The notes: generated from the sequence alone by a model not told the origin. Positions 45,435-57,629 are shown, counted from the stretch's first letter. The stretch: DNA of 64,000 nt from Isoetes taiwanensis (GCA_021234155.1 JAJEKV010000057.1:558001-622000); one strand, 5' to 3'. Translations and numbers: made by a program.

Positions 45435-46455
45435 ATTATGGCCTAGGAGGACATTATCAGCCTTAACATCCTTGGCCAAAGCATTTGACACAGAGCCACC
45501 ATAGCCAAGCTTGGTAGCCCGCCCTGCATTCCAACACAATCTGTATGCTCTGATCAAGAACAACGAACCAAATGTAAGGCTCTATTTTCAAATAGAGTAG
45601 GGGAGTCGGATTTAAACAGAGAAGAGGAGCTCATAATCATTTGCATATAACATCTTTCTTGCCAGTTCTTTAACTTTTGAAGATCTAGGCAGAAAACTAG
45701 GTTCTTTTTTGGTGTTAGAAGCTTCAGCTGTGGTGGTTGCTTACTGCAATGCTCCAAACTGAGATGCCCCTTCAACGGAAAGATAGAAGGCGCTTGGGGG
45801 CCTGGCTGTGGCTTGGAGGCCTGGCTATGAAGGCTTGACTATGGAAAGATATGGAGGCCTGGCTATGGCGACCTTTTGCAGAGGATTCGACTACGACGGA
45901 GAGGATTCGAGCACGACAACATAGATGTTATGGGCATAACATCTTTGTTATGGACATAACACACCTGTTGTTTCATAACAAATTTGACCCGAAATTGTTA
46001 CTAGATATAACATCTTGGAATAGACCAAAATGGATGCCTGAGATCAAAACCTACAGGATGCCTGAGATCAAAACCTACAGCTAAGGGTATGGTCACATGA
46101 ACAGGTCGACATGAACTACTCCCCGTCGAGATAAATGCTTCAATTTGAGAGGGTCACATGAAGATTAAGAGGAACCAGAGGGCTTGCCGTTTCTTTTTTT
46201 CCTGCTGATTTCTGGATCATTGCCAAGTGTCATGAGTTTTGCCAAGTGTCATGAGTTTTGCCACGCACTCAGATCTGAGGGATTCATGTTGACATGAATC
46301 CTTTCAACCGAGAAGAGAGACGGCGGAACAGATTGATGTTAGCTTGGATCTCTTCATGTCAAAAATCAGCATGAGACCCTTTCAATTTTCGTTTTTGACA
46401 TCTGAGAAGAGTGGCCCTAAATGCTAGCCAGAGCCCTTAACTAACAAAGTTCAAA

Positions 46456-48452
46456 TCTTATATTATAAAGTTTTAGCGTATGTCTTCAATCAAACCCTAA
46501 TTTAGATAGTTGAGATCGTCTGATTGCATTCGAAGACCGAGATTTATCGCACAACTTCCCACCACCGTGATTGGCCATGCTCTTATCTCTTAAGAGGAAA
46601 GGGAAAATGGCAGAGAAAAGGGCAAAGTGAGAGGCAAAAAGGCACGGGTAAAAGGGAAAGACGAAGAAGGGAAAAGGAAAGGGAAAAGAGCACGAAAAAA
46701 AGGAAAGAAAAAAGAAATGGAGAAAAAGGAAGGAAAAAAGGACACTATGAAAAGGAAAAGGGGGAAAGGGTGAGGACAAAATAAGGAAAAAGAAAAGGGG
46801 AAGAGAGGAAAAGGAAGAAAAATAGGGCAATGGGAAAAAGGTAAAGACGGAAACGGTGACGGAAGGGAAAAAGGGGAAGATAAGAATGATGGAGAGAAGG
46901 AAAAAAGGGCATGGAAAAATAGAAAGGGAAGGAAGAAGGAAAAATGAGGCAAAAAAGGGAAAAGGGCATGAGGAAAAGGGAGAGGGAAATGAGAGAGGAA
47001 GGAGAAAGTGGCACGAGAAGAGGAAAAGGGTGAGGAAAGGAAAAAAAGAAAGGGAAAAAGAGATGGAAAAAGGGAAAAGGGAAAAGGGAAAAGGGAAAAG
47101 CGAAAAGCAAAAAGAGTTTAGAAAACATGGAATAGGAAAAGAGGAAAAGGGAAAAGGGGAAGAGGGTGGGAAAAGGAGGAAAAAGGGCATGTGAAAAAGG
47201 TGGAAAAAATGGAATGGAAAAAGGTGGAAAGGAAAGAGGAAAAGGGCATGCAAAAAAGAGAAAAGGATGAAAAAAAGAAGGAAAAGGAAAAAGGAAATGG
47301 GAGGCGAAAGGGGAAAGGGGAAAGAAAAAAGAACACGAGGAATAAGGAGGGAAAATGGAAAAGAGGAAGGGAAAAAGGGCCTGAAAAAAAAAACTAGAAG
47401 AGGGAAAGGGTGAGGAAAGGGTAAAAATAAAGGGAAAAAGAGCATAGGGAAAGGAAAAAAAAAGAAAAAAGGGGAATATGGACGGGGAAAAGGGGAAGAG
47501 GGTAGGGAAGGCTAAGAAAAGGCAAGTAAAAAAAGTGGAAAAAAGGAATGGAAAAATACATGGGAAAAAAGGGAAAAGGAAAAAGGAAAGGGAAAGGGAA
47601 AGAGAAAAAAGGAAGGGGGAAGGAAAGAGGAAAAGGGCACGGGAAAAAGGGAAAGGGTGGGGAATGATGAAAAAAAAAAGAAGGAAAGGGAAAAAGAAAA
47701 AGGGAGGCGGAAAGGGGGGAAGGAAAGGAAAAAAGGCATGAGAAAAAAGGAAGAAGAAAATGGGAAAAAAGAGACATGAGATAAAGAAGAAGAGGGTGAG
47801 GAGAGGAAGAAAAACATAAAAAAAAGGTGGGGAAAAGGGAATGCAAAAAGGGCATGAGAAAAGGGAAGGGAAAAGAGAAAAGCAAAAGGAATGGAAAAAG
47901 GAAAGGGAAAAAAGAGCATGAGAAAAATGGGAAGGGTGGAGAAAGGTGAAAAGTGAAGGAAAAAAGCCGTCAAAAAAGGGAAAGGGAAAGGGAAAAATGA
48001 GAAGGAGAAAAGGAAGGAAAAGAGGAGGGAGAAGAGGGTAAAAAAGAAAAGAAAAAAAAAAAGAGACTCGCGAACCAGGGAAAACTGCAGCAAAGCTCGG
48101 ATTCAGAGTTTTATTCAAAAATTCGAATTAAGGATAGTTTTCGGGTCGGGGTGCTACTTTTTATGTAAATTAACCGGGTTCCGAAAAAAAATGGGAATGG
48201 AATGAGTCCCACTTTAATTAAATACGACTTAAAAGTAAATGTGCAGAAAAAATAAGAAAAGGGAAAAAAGAAAGTGTGTAAGAAAATGAGGAAAAATGGA
48301 TATGCAGGATAGAGCAAAGGGAAGGTTATCAAATGCACAAAAACCTCTTCTAGCCTAGATATGATGGACTTGGTTAATGAGTCTGAGCTGAATAGGTTTC
48401 CATCCACAAATGTTCCCAACATTTGCCCAGCAACGATGGGCACCATTACTAG
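46456..48452 (+). mobile_element. 2.0-kb Helitron filled by a purine tract
   Basis: The 5' end TCTTATATTATAAAG (46456) follows an A. The 3' end has a GCCCAGCAACGATGGGC hairpin, then ACCATTA and CTAG (48449-48452), followed by T. These are the TC...CTRR ends and A|T insertion site of Helitrons, and the 3' end closely resembles the one at 24040. There is no Rep/helicase gene, so it is non-autonomous. It ends 265 bp before the start codon of the trihelix gene. Confidence 0.7.
46590..48070. repeat. 1.5-kb polypurine (GGGAAAAG)n tract
   Basis: Plus strand is almost only A and G, with units like GGGAAAAG, GGAAAAGGGCATG and AAGGAAAGGG. The scattered GCATG/GCACG occur about every 40-110 bp. Long minus-strand frames rich in F, P, S and L are consequences of pyrimidine-only codons and are not genes. 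It may form triplex or H-DNA. Confidence 0.95.
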
Positions 48453-48717
48453 TAGGTCAATAACGGGTTGAACTATCATGCACATTTATCCAAACTAAAG
48501 TAGTTCCAGGAGTCTTGGAGCCAATGGGAGGCTTTCATCCCACACTTCAAGTAATCCTCTCCCACATGCGCGCTCTAGGGTTCTTTCTTCCATGCTTTCT
48601 GCTCTGCCCTGCATTGCATGCCTCTGCTCCGTCCTCCACCTTGCTTATACAAACGGCTTTCTACCAGGTATGCTCGCACTTAGCCTCAGCTCCTTTTGGC
48701 GTTCTTTTTGAGCTTCT
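48453..48717 (+). promoter_or_regulatory. Upstream region and probable 5' UTR of the trihelix gene
   Basis: Pyrimidine-rich leader-like sequence between the Helitron end and the ATG at 48718. No clear TATA box is seen, and the natural promoter may lie beyond the Helitron. Confidence 0.35.
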
Positions 48718-49731
48718 ATGGAGGATGGAATTGTTCAAATGCATCATGTTTACCCTCAAGATTCCGTTGCGGGATTGCACTCTTCAGATCTGCAAATAAA
48801 TAATAGTCCTGTTTTTGCAAAGCTCCCAGATGGTAATGAGGTAGAAAGTGAGGAAGACGATGAAGAGGGCACTGAAGAATACGACGAGAGTAATTTCGGA
48901 GTTGCTGAGAATGAGACCGAGGATGGAAAGGACAAACTGAATCATGCGTTGGATGACGCTCAGGCGGGGCAAAATGCATTCTTTACTACAGCAGGCAAGG
49001 AATCAATGGGAGCAAGGAATAACGGTGAGGTAGACAAACAAAATCTGAGGGATGATTGGACAGAAGAAGCGACATTTGCACTCCTTGAGGCTTGGGCTGA
49101 TAAGTGCATGCTATTAAATAGGTGTAACTTGAAGCTTGAGCATTGGAGGCAAGTGGCTGAGGAAGTTGAGGGCAAGAGTAAGGCTCATAAGACGGATTTG
49201 CAGTGCAAGAACAGACTGGATACTTTGAAGAAAAAATATAAACATGAAAGGCAGAAGGAAGCTACAGGAGGAGTTAGTAAGTGGCCTTTTTATAAAGCCT
49301 TGGATAGACTACTGAAACTGACCCCCAAGAGGGCAGGGAATAATGATATGATGGGTGATGCCAAAAGGAAACGTTTAAGGGAGCCCAAGACTCCCAATAA
49401 CACTTCTAGTAGCTCAAAATCAAAGAGGAGTCTTGAAGTAACTTCCAGCTCTCAGCATGACCAAGGGGACGATGCCCGAAGCTCAAAGAGACACAGGTCC
49501 AGGGACTCTTCATACAAGATGCTGGCAAAGGCAATTATCAAGTTTGGTGAGATTTTTGAGAAAATGGAAAATGCAAAGCAGCAACAGCTATCAGACTTGG
49601 AAAAAATACGAATGCAATTTACAAGGGATTTGGAGATGCAAAGGATGCAGCTATTTATGCAAACACAAGTGGAACTTGCCAAAATGAAGCATGGAAGCAT
49701 TGACATTGATGCCAGCAATATGAGCAGTTAG
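48718..49731 (+). CDS. Trihelix (Myb/SANT-like) transcription factor, ASIL / 6b-interacting type
   Basis: 337-residue intact frame. Residues 40-70 are acidic. Residues 112-201 form the trihelix DNA-binding domain, with the three characteristic tryptophans (W114, W143, W189) and the block DLQCKNRLDTLKKKYKHE, diagnostic of the plant ASIL/SIP1 clade. A serine/lysine-rich hinge with basic NLS-like KRKRLREPK follows. Residues about 270-330 are a long helix rich in Q, E and M (EKIRMQFTRDLEMQRMQ), likely a dimerising coiled coil as in the family. These nuclear proteins bind GT-type promoter elements and often repress. The ATG at 48718 is the first in frame. The TAG stop abuts a GTAAG donor, and the frame continues in the next exon (see findings). 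It is the most credible host gene in the window. Confidence 0.9.
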   Translation: MEDGIVQMHHVYPQDSVAGLHSSDLQINNSPVFAKLPDGNEVESEEDDEEGTEEYDESNFGVAENETEDGKDKLNHALDDAQAGQNAFFTTAGKESMGARNNGEVDKQNLRDDWTEEATFALLEAWADKCMLLNRCNLKLEHWRQVAEEVEGKSKAHKTDLQCKNRLDTLKKKYKHERQKEATGGVSKWPFYKALDRLLKLTPKRAGNNDMMGDAKRKRLREPKTPNNTSSSSKSKRSLEVTSSSQHDQGDDARSSKRHRSRDSSYKMLAKAIIKFGEIFEKMENAKQQQLSDLEKIRMQFTRDLEMQRMQLFMQTQVELAKMKHGSIDIDASNMSS

Positions 49732-49845
49732 GTAAGATCTGTGTTACTTTGTTCAAATAAGATTATTGCCTCTTGATATTTTAGGCTGCATGTTGAATTG
49801 ACAATTATAACACATCAATAAAGAATTTTCTGATTTTTTGTTCAG

Positions 49846-49923
49846 GAATTTGACATGCCCTCTGACACACATCAACCAGAAGTATCAAAGAGAATGCGTT
49901 CATTTGGTATTGACTACGATTAA
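49846..49923 (+). other. Downstream exon of the trihelix gene, open in phase after the stop
   Basis: After a 114-bp intron (49732-49845, GTAAGA...TTGTTCAG) comes GAATTTGACATGCCC, open for 25 codons (EFDMPSDTHQPEVSKRMRSF...) to TAA at 49921. As annotated it is 3' UTR. The frame is in phase with the CDS across the TAG, suggesting it was once coding. Confidence 0.6.
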
Positions 49924-51900
49924 CAGTAAGTCTTAGCTCACTGTAATTTCGAGGGTGTATTTGTTGCAGTCCAGAAACTTTGCACGTCTAAGACCTAGTT
50001 GCAACCAGATTGACAGACATACTTTATTCTGTATACTTTGATGTGGACATGCAATGTTCCACTGTTAATTCTTCTGTTAAGTCCCTTGTAAGACAAGGGC
50101 TTTTCTGTACATACTGTATTGGCTGAAAGGGACAATGCTCATTTTTGTTTTGTTCTGTTCAGTTAAATACTGGAAGAAATATATAGTTTTAGTGTTTCCA
50201 CTCAATGCCGCATTTTTCCACTTATTTTAAGATCTATTTTATGCACTGTGTGTATCCGAAGGATGCTGTCCACTACTGGCATCACTTGCTTAGAAATTTC
50301 AACTATGTCCGCAACTGTTGTTGCATTTAAATTGAAAATTCTCTCCCTCCAGGTTAGTGTTAGTCTTCTTGAAGGATTACATTCATGTCTTAAACTGCAT
50401 GTACAGGGATAATTATTTTTGGATAATATTTGTGGCTTGCCTTCCATGTTGATATGAGATAAACATGCATTTAGCTGGTTGAGGTGCTAATGTGATTTTG
50501 TGCCTTGTGAGAGCCATTCGGGATGACCATGCCATTTCGCTGCAGCTGGACAGTCCGTTGTCAACAAATGCGAGTTGTGTAACATACGAGTAAGCGCACA
50601 TTCAGTACTTGGATTGCTTGTTCTATATGCCGTTCTATCTGCAGTCATTTTGAAAAGCCTTTAAGAGAATACAGTCCTCCAACGTATACATATGGCTGAT
50701 ATACATTTGAAACCAAGGATGTCAAATGACCATCATAATTTTTGGAAATTGCTCCTAACCACAAAGTGCTGCAAACTGCAAGTTAACTTCTTCGCAGGCT
50801 GCTGTATACAAAATATCAACTCGCCATTGAAAAAGGAAAAAGAAGCCATCTAGTACATCTACTGGTTTCCTGTTACTCGATAGAGGACAAACTCCATGTT
50901 GCAGGCTCCGAGTTGAGAGCCTTCTTCAAAACATAGTGGTTGTGGCGTGTAGTGGAAATGGATTCTATCGAAAGCATTATAGTTTTGAGCAAATGGCCAT
51001 CATAAAATTTGGTTTCGTTGGTGGGATATGTGAGATTATTGACAAAGTGTTCACATCATGCACATGCCGTGGAAGAAAGCAAGAAATTGATTTGAACAAA
51101 TGCTAAATCTGCAGCTCTGTTTGCCAGATGTTCATTAAGGGGATGTTCCATTGATGCTGGATGCTCATTAATAGCTCAGTTCTTGGAGTACAATAAGGGT
51201 TTTAACAAACGACAAATTGATAACGTTGTGGCTTGAACAACACATGTGCCTCTTATGAAATCAGTTTTTGCGTGGAGTTGAATTATTTAGATTATTTTGA
51301 ATAGTTTGAAGTTGGCTAGAAAGCTTGTTGATTCTTGAGGAAGTCTGATTGAATTGCAACTGAGCAACAATTTGTTGTCACGAAATCATGGTTAGAATTT
51401 TGTAGACTTCCATTTCCATTGTTCCATTAGTTGAAGGTTGGATGAACTGAAGGTTTTTACGTAGACATAATTATATTTAGCAATAAGAGTGTTGAATTTG
51501 TCTTTAGTCTTTTGTTTAATTTTTTCTAGCCTTAGAAGATATTTAATATTGGCGAATATATGACAAAACTCCAACAAATTGTGAAGGATTTTAAAGTTCA
51601 ATGAGGTAAATGTTAGCAATACTTCCAAGCGATGGTGCAGTGGTGGAAAATGTTTAATCAAATGTTTGAATTTCAATGGTTATTACTTAAATGAGCCTTT
51701 ATTATCCAGAGCGAATCTGTTAATTACAAATTGACTTGTGAACACAATACATTCAAATGCGTTGTTTCAACACGTTCTTTGTTTGCAAAGGATAGGTGCC
51801 ACGGTCATATTATAGAGGAAAATCAATGGCAAAGCACAATCAACATCAAGATTTCTATAAAGTTCCACTCATCTTGTTCTAAAAAGGAGAATTTTTCATT
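49924..51900. other. Gene-free stretch downstream of the trihelix gene
   Basis: Includes the presumed 3' UTR of the trihelix gene. No other gene, RNA or repeat with clear boundaries is seen in about 2 kb. Confidence 0.5.
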
Positions 51901-51901
51901 G

Positions 51902-52988
51902 ATCGCATTGATCCGAGACATCGGATCGACATTCTAGAATGGGGCGAGCATGCATGTCTTGCATGCATGCATGCGGCGCATGCCCTTTCTGGTTAGGGTT
52001 TCGCTATTTTAGGCGCGGTTCTGCATCAACGTCTCATCGGCGCTTCCTCTTCTCTCAGCAGTACCTTATTCTCTTTGATTTGTTTCCAGGCAGGGGAGGG
52101 GCTTCTTCCTGCTTGGTTTGGCCCATTTTGGCGTTTTTGTCATGCTGTAGCATGTCCTTTCTCGGCCTCGGCCCTTCTTTAGCCTTCATCCTGTGACCTT
52201 CGTCCTCGATTCTAGTTTGATAAGGAAGTTCTCTGGTATTCGGGCGGTTTGTTGGTTTCATGCGAGCCCCATTCTAGAATCGCATCGATCCGGTGACATC
52301 GGATCGACATTCTAGAATGGGCGAGCATGCATGTCTTGCATGCATGCATGCGGCGCATGCCCTTTCCCTTTTAGGGTTAGGGTTTAAGCTATTTTAGGCG
52401 GTTACGCATCAGCGTCTCATCGGCTTTCCTCTTCTCTCGGCAGATACCCTATTCTCTTTGAACCCATCCTCCCCCCCTTCTTTGTTTATTATATTGTGCA
52501 CAAATTTCTGTTATCATGTTTTTCTTCCACCCGCTGGGTGATGCTTTTTTCCACCCCCTGGGTGATGCTATCCTCTGGTATGTTTGTGTTGTCTCGTTGT
52601 TGTGTTAGTGATGTGCAGGTGCAGGTTGGCGAGCGGCATCTGTTTCGACTTCTCCATGCAGGGGTTTTTGGGAGCGTTTTCTATGCCTTACGTTTGTCCA
52701 AGCCTCTTGCCGAAGGCTTATCACTAGGGTTTTTCCTCGAAAACCCGAAAGGGCGGGGTTTTTTAATCCCGGTGATAAGCTTTCGGCAGGTACATCAGCC
52801 ACTCATCTATTAGCATTGTATTTTTTGGGGTCCAAATGATATAATTGGATTTTCCCTTTATTTTTCGTGGGTAGTTCGCATGTGTGCGGATACCCACTGT
52901 CCACCATTGTAGAAAATCTGCTGAGATGAATGAGAAGCCTATCTATTCGGGCGGTTTGTTGGTTTCATGCGAGCCCCATTCTAGAATG
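51902..52988. repeat. Two tandem inverted-repeat (MITE-like) units with CATGCATG motifs
   Basis: ATTCTAGAATGGGGCGAGCATG (51930) pairs with inverse GCGAGCCCCATTCTAGAAT ending 52279. A second copy starts at 52309 and ends with the same inverse at about 52988. Each is preceded by a 27-bp sequence CGCATyGATCCG...GACATCGGATCGAC. The first about 170 bp of the units are near identical, including TTGCATGCATGCATGCGGCGCATGCC (two overlapping RY-like motifs). The second unit is longer by about 330 bp and carries a hairpin. Confidence 0.75.
52706..52790. repeat. Long hairpin within the second inverted-repeat unit
   Basis: Arms GCCGAAGGCTTATCAC and GTGATAAGCTTTCGGC flank a loop with a second G/C-rich stem (AAAACCC...GGGTTTT-like). 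It could be a structured RNA or a fold-back repeat. Confidence 0.6.
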
Positions 52989-53640
52989 AAAGATTTTGTC
53001 TAGTAAGCAGTGGTATTTAAGAGATTATATTCCCTCCACAAGACACGATTAATAATCTATAGAGGGTTTGATCAAACATATTGTTTTCTTCATCTGTGTT
53101 CCCTTGAATGTTAACTAATTTGAAAGTGGAGCTTGATCGTTTTAGTGAAGCGGTACCTTTTAGTGAAAGGATAGGGAAGGCAAGAAATAAAGCTCTTTCT
53201 GTTCAACACAATCAAGTGAGTATATCTTGCCATGACACCACATCCAGACTATTATATTCTCACAGATTCATCATCAACTAAGGTACTTCCCAACAACGTC
53301 AAAGGGCACTAAATAAATTGATTACTGCAATCTTCCTATTTGGCTTCTTTCTTTCATCACAGTATGGAATAAGACGTGAAAGGAATACATTCTTTATTTT
53401 GGTTAAAGGAGTATGTTGTTGCTGCTTCAACTCCAGAGCCAAAGTCGTTAGTCAACTCAAGACATGTAAGTTGATGCACATTTATCTTGTTAGGACTAAC
53501 ATACATTTGGTGTTCTAGAATGCTTCTTTCATGTTATGAATCCAACTCAAAAGCATGATTTTCTCTTTTATTGGCACCTTCAACAATGTAGGAACTGTTA
53601 GAAAGTTTCCCATACTCTGTTCTTCCATATTCTTCTGTAA
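52989..53640. other. Gene-free stretch
   Basis: No supported feature. A 66-codon frame (53318-53518) has no recognisable domain. Confidence 0.4.
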
Positions 53641-53650
53641 CTACTTGCTC

Positions 53651-53940
53651 CACTACAAAATAATAGGGTGTTTTCCATCAAGTATAGCGTCAAACAAAGT
53701 GACATTATGTGTGTTCTCTAAGGCCCACTAAACGCCACGAGGTTGGCGCTAAAAGTCCTATACTTTGATGTCGCATGGACGTTAACTTTTGTGTCAAGTA
53801 TTGCGTCACGGCTACATAACGCAAAAATGATATAATTACTATATTTGTGGCAATTGCACAACATGTTTGTGTCGAGCTTATATCCAAGTTATTCAATAAC
53901 TAGAAATGCGTGCCCGGCGATGCCAGGCATTAGTCATGGA
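53651..53940. repeat. Possible lone transposon ends
   Basis: CACTACAAAATAATAGGG at 53651 followed by GCGTCA-type motifs looks like a CACTA left end, but no partner end was found. At 53906-53934 GCCCGGCGATGCCAGGCATTAG resembles a Helitron hairpin end, with TTAG instead of CTRR. Both are tentative. Confidence 0.3.
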
Positions 53941-54294
53941 CGTGCGTGGAATACATTTATGGTAATATATGTTTCAGGTGCAATAGAATGTTATAGATAG
54001 AGAACAAACAATATCTTGATTCTTGGTTTAACAATTGCCAAGTATCTGATAAATTGTCTTCAAACACGTATATTTGGTCCATAGAAATACAAAATATTTT
54101 GGTGCAATCTAAAATTGTGGAGTTAATGTTCATCAGCCTCAGTGGTTCCCTATTATAAAGAACCTATTCCAAAGAACTTCAAATTTGCAATGCTGACAGG
54201 TATCGAAAGCTCCTCTTGCAGTGCCCATAGTAGAAGAAATGACTTATTAAGAAGCATAGACGCAATTGCTATCATTACTAACAAATTCTCTATG

Positions 54295-57131
54295 ATGTAC
54301 GTGTTTCTTTGGCACTTCGGCAGTTGCGTCCTGATATTGTTTGCATTCAGGAGCATAAGTGTCACAGGGGTGATATGTCTAGGCTCATGGATATGGTTGG
54401 TAGGCAGTTTGCCTCTATTGCTTCTTCTCCTGGGCGGACTAGTGGAGGTACTCTTATTGCTTGGAGGATGGATGTGCAGGTCACGTACTCTGTAGCAGAT
54501 AGGATTGGTCGGTGGGCGATCATTAAGTGGATGGAGGGAGGGCAAGAGTGGGGGATTGTTAATGTTTATGCCCCTAATCAGCCTTCTCAGCGGGGTGCTT
54601 TATGGGCCACAGTTCGGAATAAGTTGCGAGCCCTTGGTGGGTTGCAGGTCGCTTGGTTGTTGTTAGGGGACTTCAATATGGTAGAGCGAGTAGAGGATCG
54701 CTCGGTTACGGAACCCGTGTTGTGCATGGGTTTGAGAGGGACCAGATGGTCTCGCTTGTTGCAGGATTTGGCCTTGGTTGAGGTCCCCAGGGGACTTGTC
54801 TTTCACCTATTGTAATAGGCGTGATTAGTGCGGGCGGGCGTATGCTAGGCATGACCGGTGTTATGCTTCCCCATGCGCCTTTGATGGTGTGCCCTCTTTG
54901 CGCCGGAGTAACATTACGTCTACCTCCATTTCTGATCATTACCCTCGGGTTTTGTCTGTCGGTGCGATTGCCTCTCGGCCCTCTAGGGCGGTGTTCCGTT
55001 TGAACACCCGGGCGGGCGATCAGGATTTCGCCCAATGCGAGGAGTTGTGGCTTGATACCTTTTCATCTCCGAAGGGTATGTCCGGTATGGTGACCGCCTT
55101 GGCGGGGTGAAGCGTTTTGCCAAGGTCTTTGGTAGGCGGCGTGTGCGGCAGGGCGGCGGGGAGTTGCATGGTCTCTATCGGGGAGTTGGAGAGGATTCGG
55201 GCGCGACCTTCTAATGGCATTAGGGAGAATGCCGTGTTGCGCCGACGATATTGTTGCTTTCTGGAGCAGGTTAAAGTCACGAGACACGTGTGAAGGCAGC
55301 CCCTTACCTGTTGAAGGAGGGGACACAAGTTCGTCGGTGTTCTTGAGCAGCTAAGGCGGCGACGATATCAAAGATCTATGGCGCCCCTTGCTTTGCACGA
55401 TGGCGGGACTTTGGAGGATCCCACTGATTTGCAAAGGTATGTGCATGCCCATTTCTCGGGGTTTTTCGCCTGACAACAAGACTCTTCCCTATGAGCAGGA
55501 GATGCGGGGAGCTTGTTTTGGGGGCATTAAGCCATCTATTCCCCCTCACCGGTGAGAGCTTGGAGCAGAGCTCTCCGGAGAGGATTTAGCGGCGGCATGT
55601 ATGTGCATGGCCAAGGATAAATGTCCCTGGGCTGGATGGCATCCCTGTGGAGTTCTTTCAGACTTATTGGGAGTGGGCTGGTGAGTCGGTGTACCAGGTG
55701 TACCTTGAGTTGCTGCAGTCTTCTCAAATGGATAGGATCTTGAATACCGCATGCATTTCCTTGATTCCTAAGGTTAAGCAGCCTTCTACTATTAATGATT
55801 GGAGGCCTATCTCCTTGTTGTCTTCTGTGTATAAGATTATTGCGAAAGCCCTGGCAGAGAAGTTGAAGCCGGTGTTGACTTCTTCCATTAGTAAGGTGCA
55901 GTCTGGGTTTGTCCCTGGGAGGAACATTTTGACTAATGTTGCCGCAGCTTATGAGGGCCTTTATTGGGCCAGAAGAACAGGGCAAGGCATTGCCTATCTT
56001 AAGCTTGACTTTGCCAAAGCTTACGATAGTGTCCGTTGGGAGTTCTTGTCTGCCATGATGTTAGCGTTGGGTTGTGGTCCACGCTTTACCGAGACAGTCA
56101 TGAAGCTGCATAGGTCAGCACGGGCTACGGTGGTGTGCCAGGGTGAACCCTCCGCCTTTTTCTCCTTAGGCAGAGGGGTGCGTCAGGGGTGCCCTTTGGC
56201 CGCTTTTTGTTTCTGATTGTGGCGGAGGCAATTGCCTCGCTTGTTTTTGGTCTGCAGTGGAGGAGGGAGTAGTGGATGGGCTTGGATGCGGGATGGTAGC
56301 CAAAAAAGTATTAACCGGTTGCCGATGACACTTTCCTCTTCTTGGTGGCGTAAGAGAGGAATTTGCGAGAATGTGAAGGGTTTGTTGGATACTTTCTCCT
56401 TGGCCTCGTGCATTCTTTCCGAATTGGGGTAAGTGCTCCGTTATGGACCCAAACACTCGCCTCCCCCCTTGTTTGGCTCTATTCCCTTGGAAGGTGCTTT
56501 CGTGTAATGTGTGTACCAAGTGTTGGGTATTCCCTTTGGAGGGATGTTTCCATGGGGAGGGTGTGGGATGAGATTTTGCGGGGATTGCGAAACACCTCAA
56601 TTGGTGGAAGGGTAGCAAGTTGTCCATGGCGGTAGGATCACTATTGCCAAGTCGGTGCTTTGTAGCACTCATGTGTATCAAAGATCTGCGATGCTAGCTC
56701 CCCGAGGGTAAGATACGGGCTTTGGATAAGATTGTTCGAAATTTTGTGTGGGGCAGGATGATGAAGGGGCGGTCGTTGAAGTGGCTTGGTGGAAGTGTCT
56801 CCGCCCCCGGGAGGATGGGGGCTTGGCCATTCTGGATTTAGCGCTGCATAGTAAGGTGTTGGTCTCCAAGTTTGTTTGCGGCGATCTCGGGGATGGAGCA
56901 TCTTCTCCTGGTGCGGCTATTTTTGTTGCGATCTCTTCGCCATTGTGTGGTGTTTGGGAAGCCGTCTGTGCATGTGGAGTTGCCCTGGGCACTATTGTAT
57001 GGTCTCCGGCCTTTCCCACATGCATCCCCTTTTCTCACAGGAGTGTTGCGGGCTTGGGATCATGTGCGTGTGCTCTTCCAGCTAGATTATGCCTCAATTT
57101 ATCACCACTCTTCTCCTTTCTTGTGGGTTCC
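54295..57131 (+). pseudogene. LINE (plant L1-type), 5'-truncated endonuclease and reverse transcriptase
   Basis: Endonuclease domain from about 54309: LRQLRPDIVCIQEHKCHRGD, then GGTLIAW, VNVYAPN and LLLGDFNMV. These are the E, N and D motifs of the APE-type nuclease that nicks target DNA; the N-terminal motif is missing. A decayed linker follows (54815-55640), then reverse transcriptase from 55647 (CISLIPKVKQPSTINDWRPI, VQSGFVPGRNILTN, LDFAKAYDSVRWEFL, GVRQGCPL), with the ADDTFLF catalytic motif at 56321 in another frame. Many frameshifts make it inactive. At 57131 it is cut by a 6.5-kb element and resumes at 63625. Confidence 0.92.
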
Positions 57132-57629
57132 ACAAGGCACCCAAAATAAAAACACTACACGGTTTTTCCCATGGTTATGACCATAAAACCATTTTACAAA
57201 ACTGATACATGTAAGTGGGTTGATATCATTAAAAACCATGTATGGCTAAAGTACGTGGTTTCCATATAGTGTTCACTAAGGTGGTTTTTTAACATGTTTA
57301 ATAGGTAGAGTTTTATGTAGCACTTCATGGTTTATGAATGTGGTATTTTGACATTTTAAATATAGGTGGTTTATAATGGTGTTCAATATAGCGGTTCTCC
57401 AACATGTTTAATATGTCAAGTTTAATATAGCACTTCATGTTTGTGATTTGTAAATGTGGTTCTTAGAGTGTTAACCTAGCATGGGTAAATATTGTGGTAA
57501 GTTTGAATGTTTTCAATGCATAAGTCACCATTGGTTTGCAGTCCACAACCTTTCATGTTTAGTTCAGTGAAAAATAAATGGTTAAATAGTAGGATGCAAT
57601 GGTTTCTTAACATCGTTTTAACATAGTTA

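Larger units (their letters stand above)
42556..46455. other. Gene-poor stretch with local duplications
   Basis: No intact gene. It contains the duplicated 244-bp block, a degenerate repeat near 44.7 kb and a retrotransposon-end remnant (separate entries). Short direct repeats occur at 46030-46081 (two 25-bp units) and 46222-46262 (two 20-bp units). A minus-strand frame at 44336-44599 (DPLEMRKYWGPKVEN) could be a gene scrap but is not recognised. Confidence 0.4.

Noticed and set aside
46486-48118. Minus-strand frames of 319 and 457 codons rich in F, P, S, L
   Set aside because: They are translations of a pyrimidine-only strand of the purine tract, with no stop codons possible in long runs. 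No domain or codon structure.
53651-53668. CACTACAAAATAATAGGG as a full CACTA element
   Set aside because: No matching right end or 3-bp duplication found in the window.
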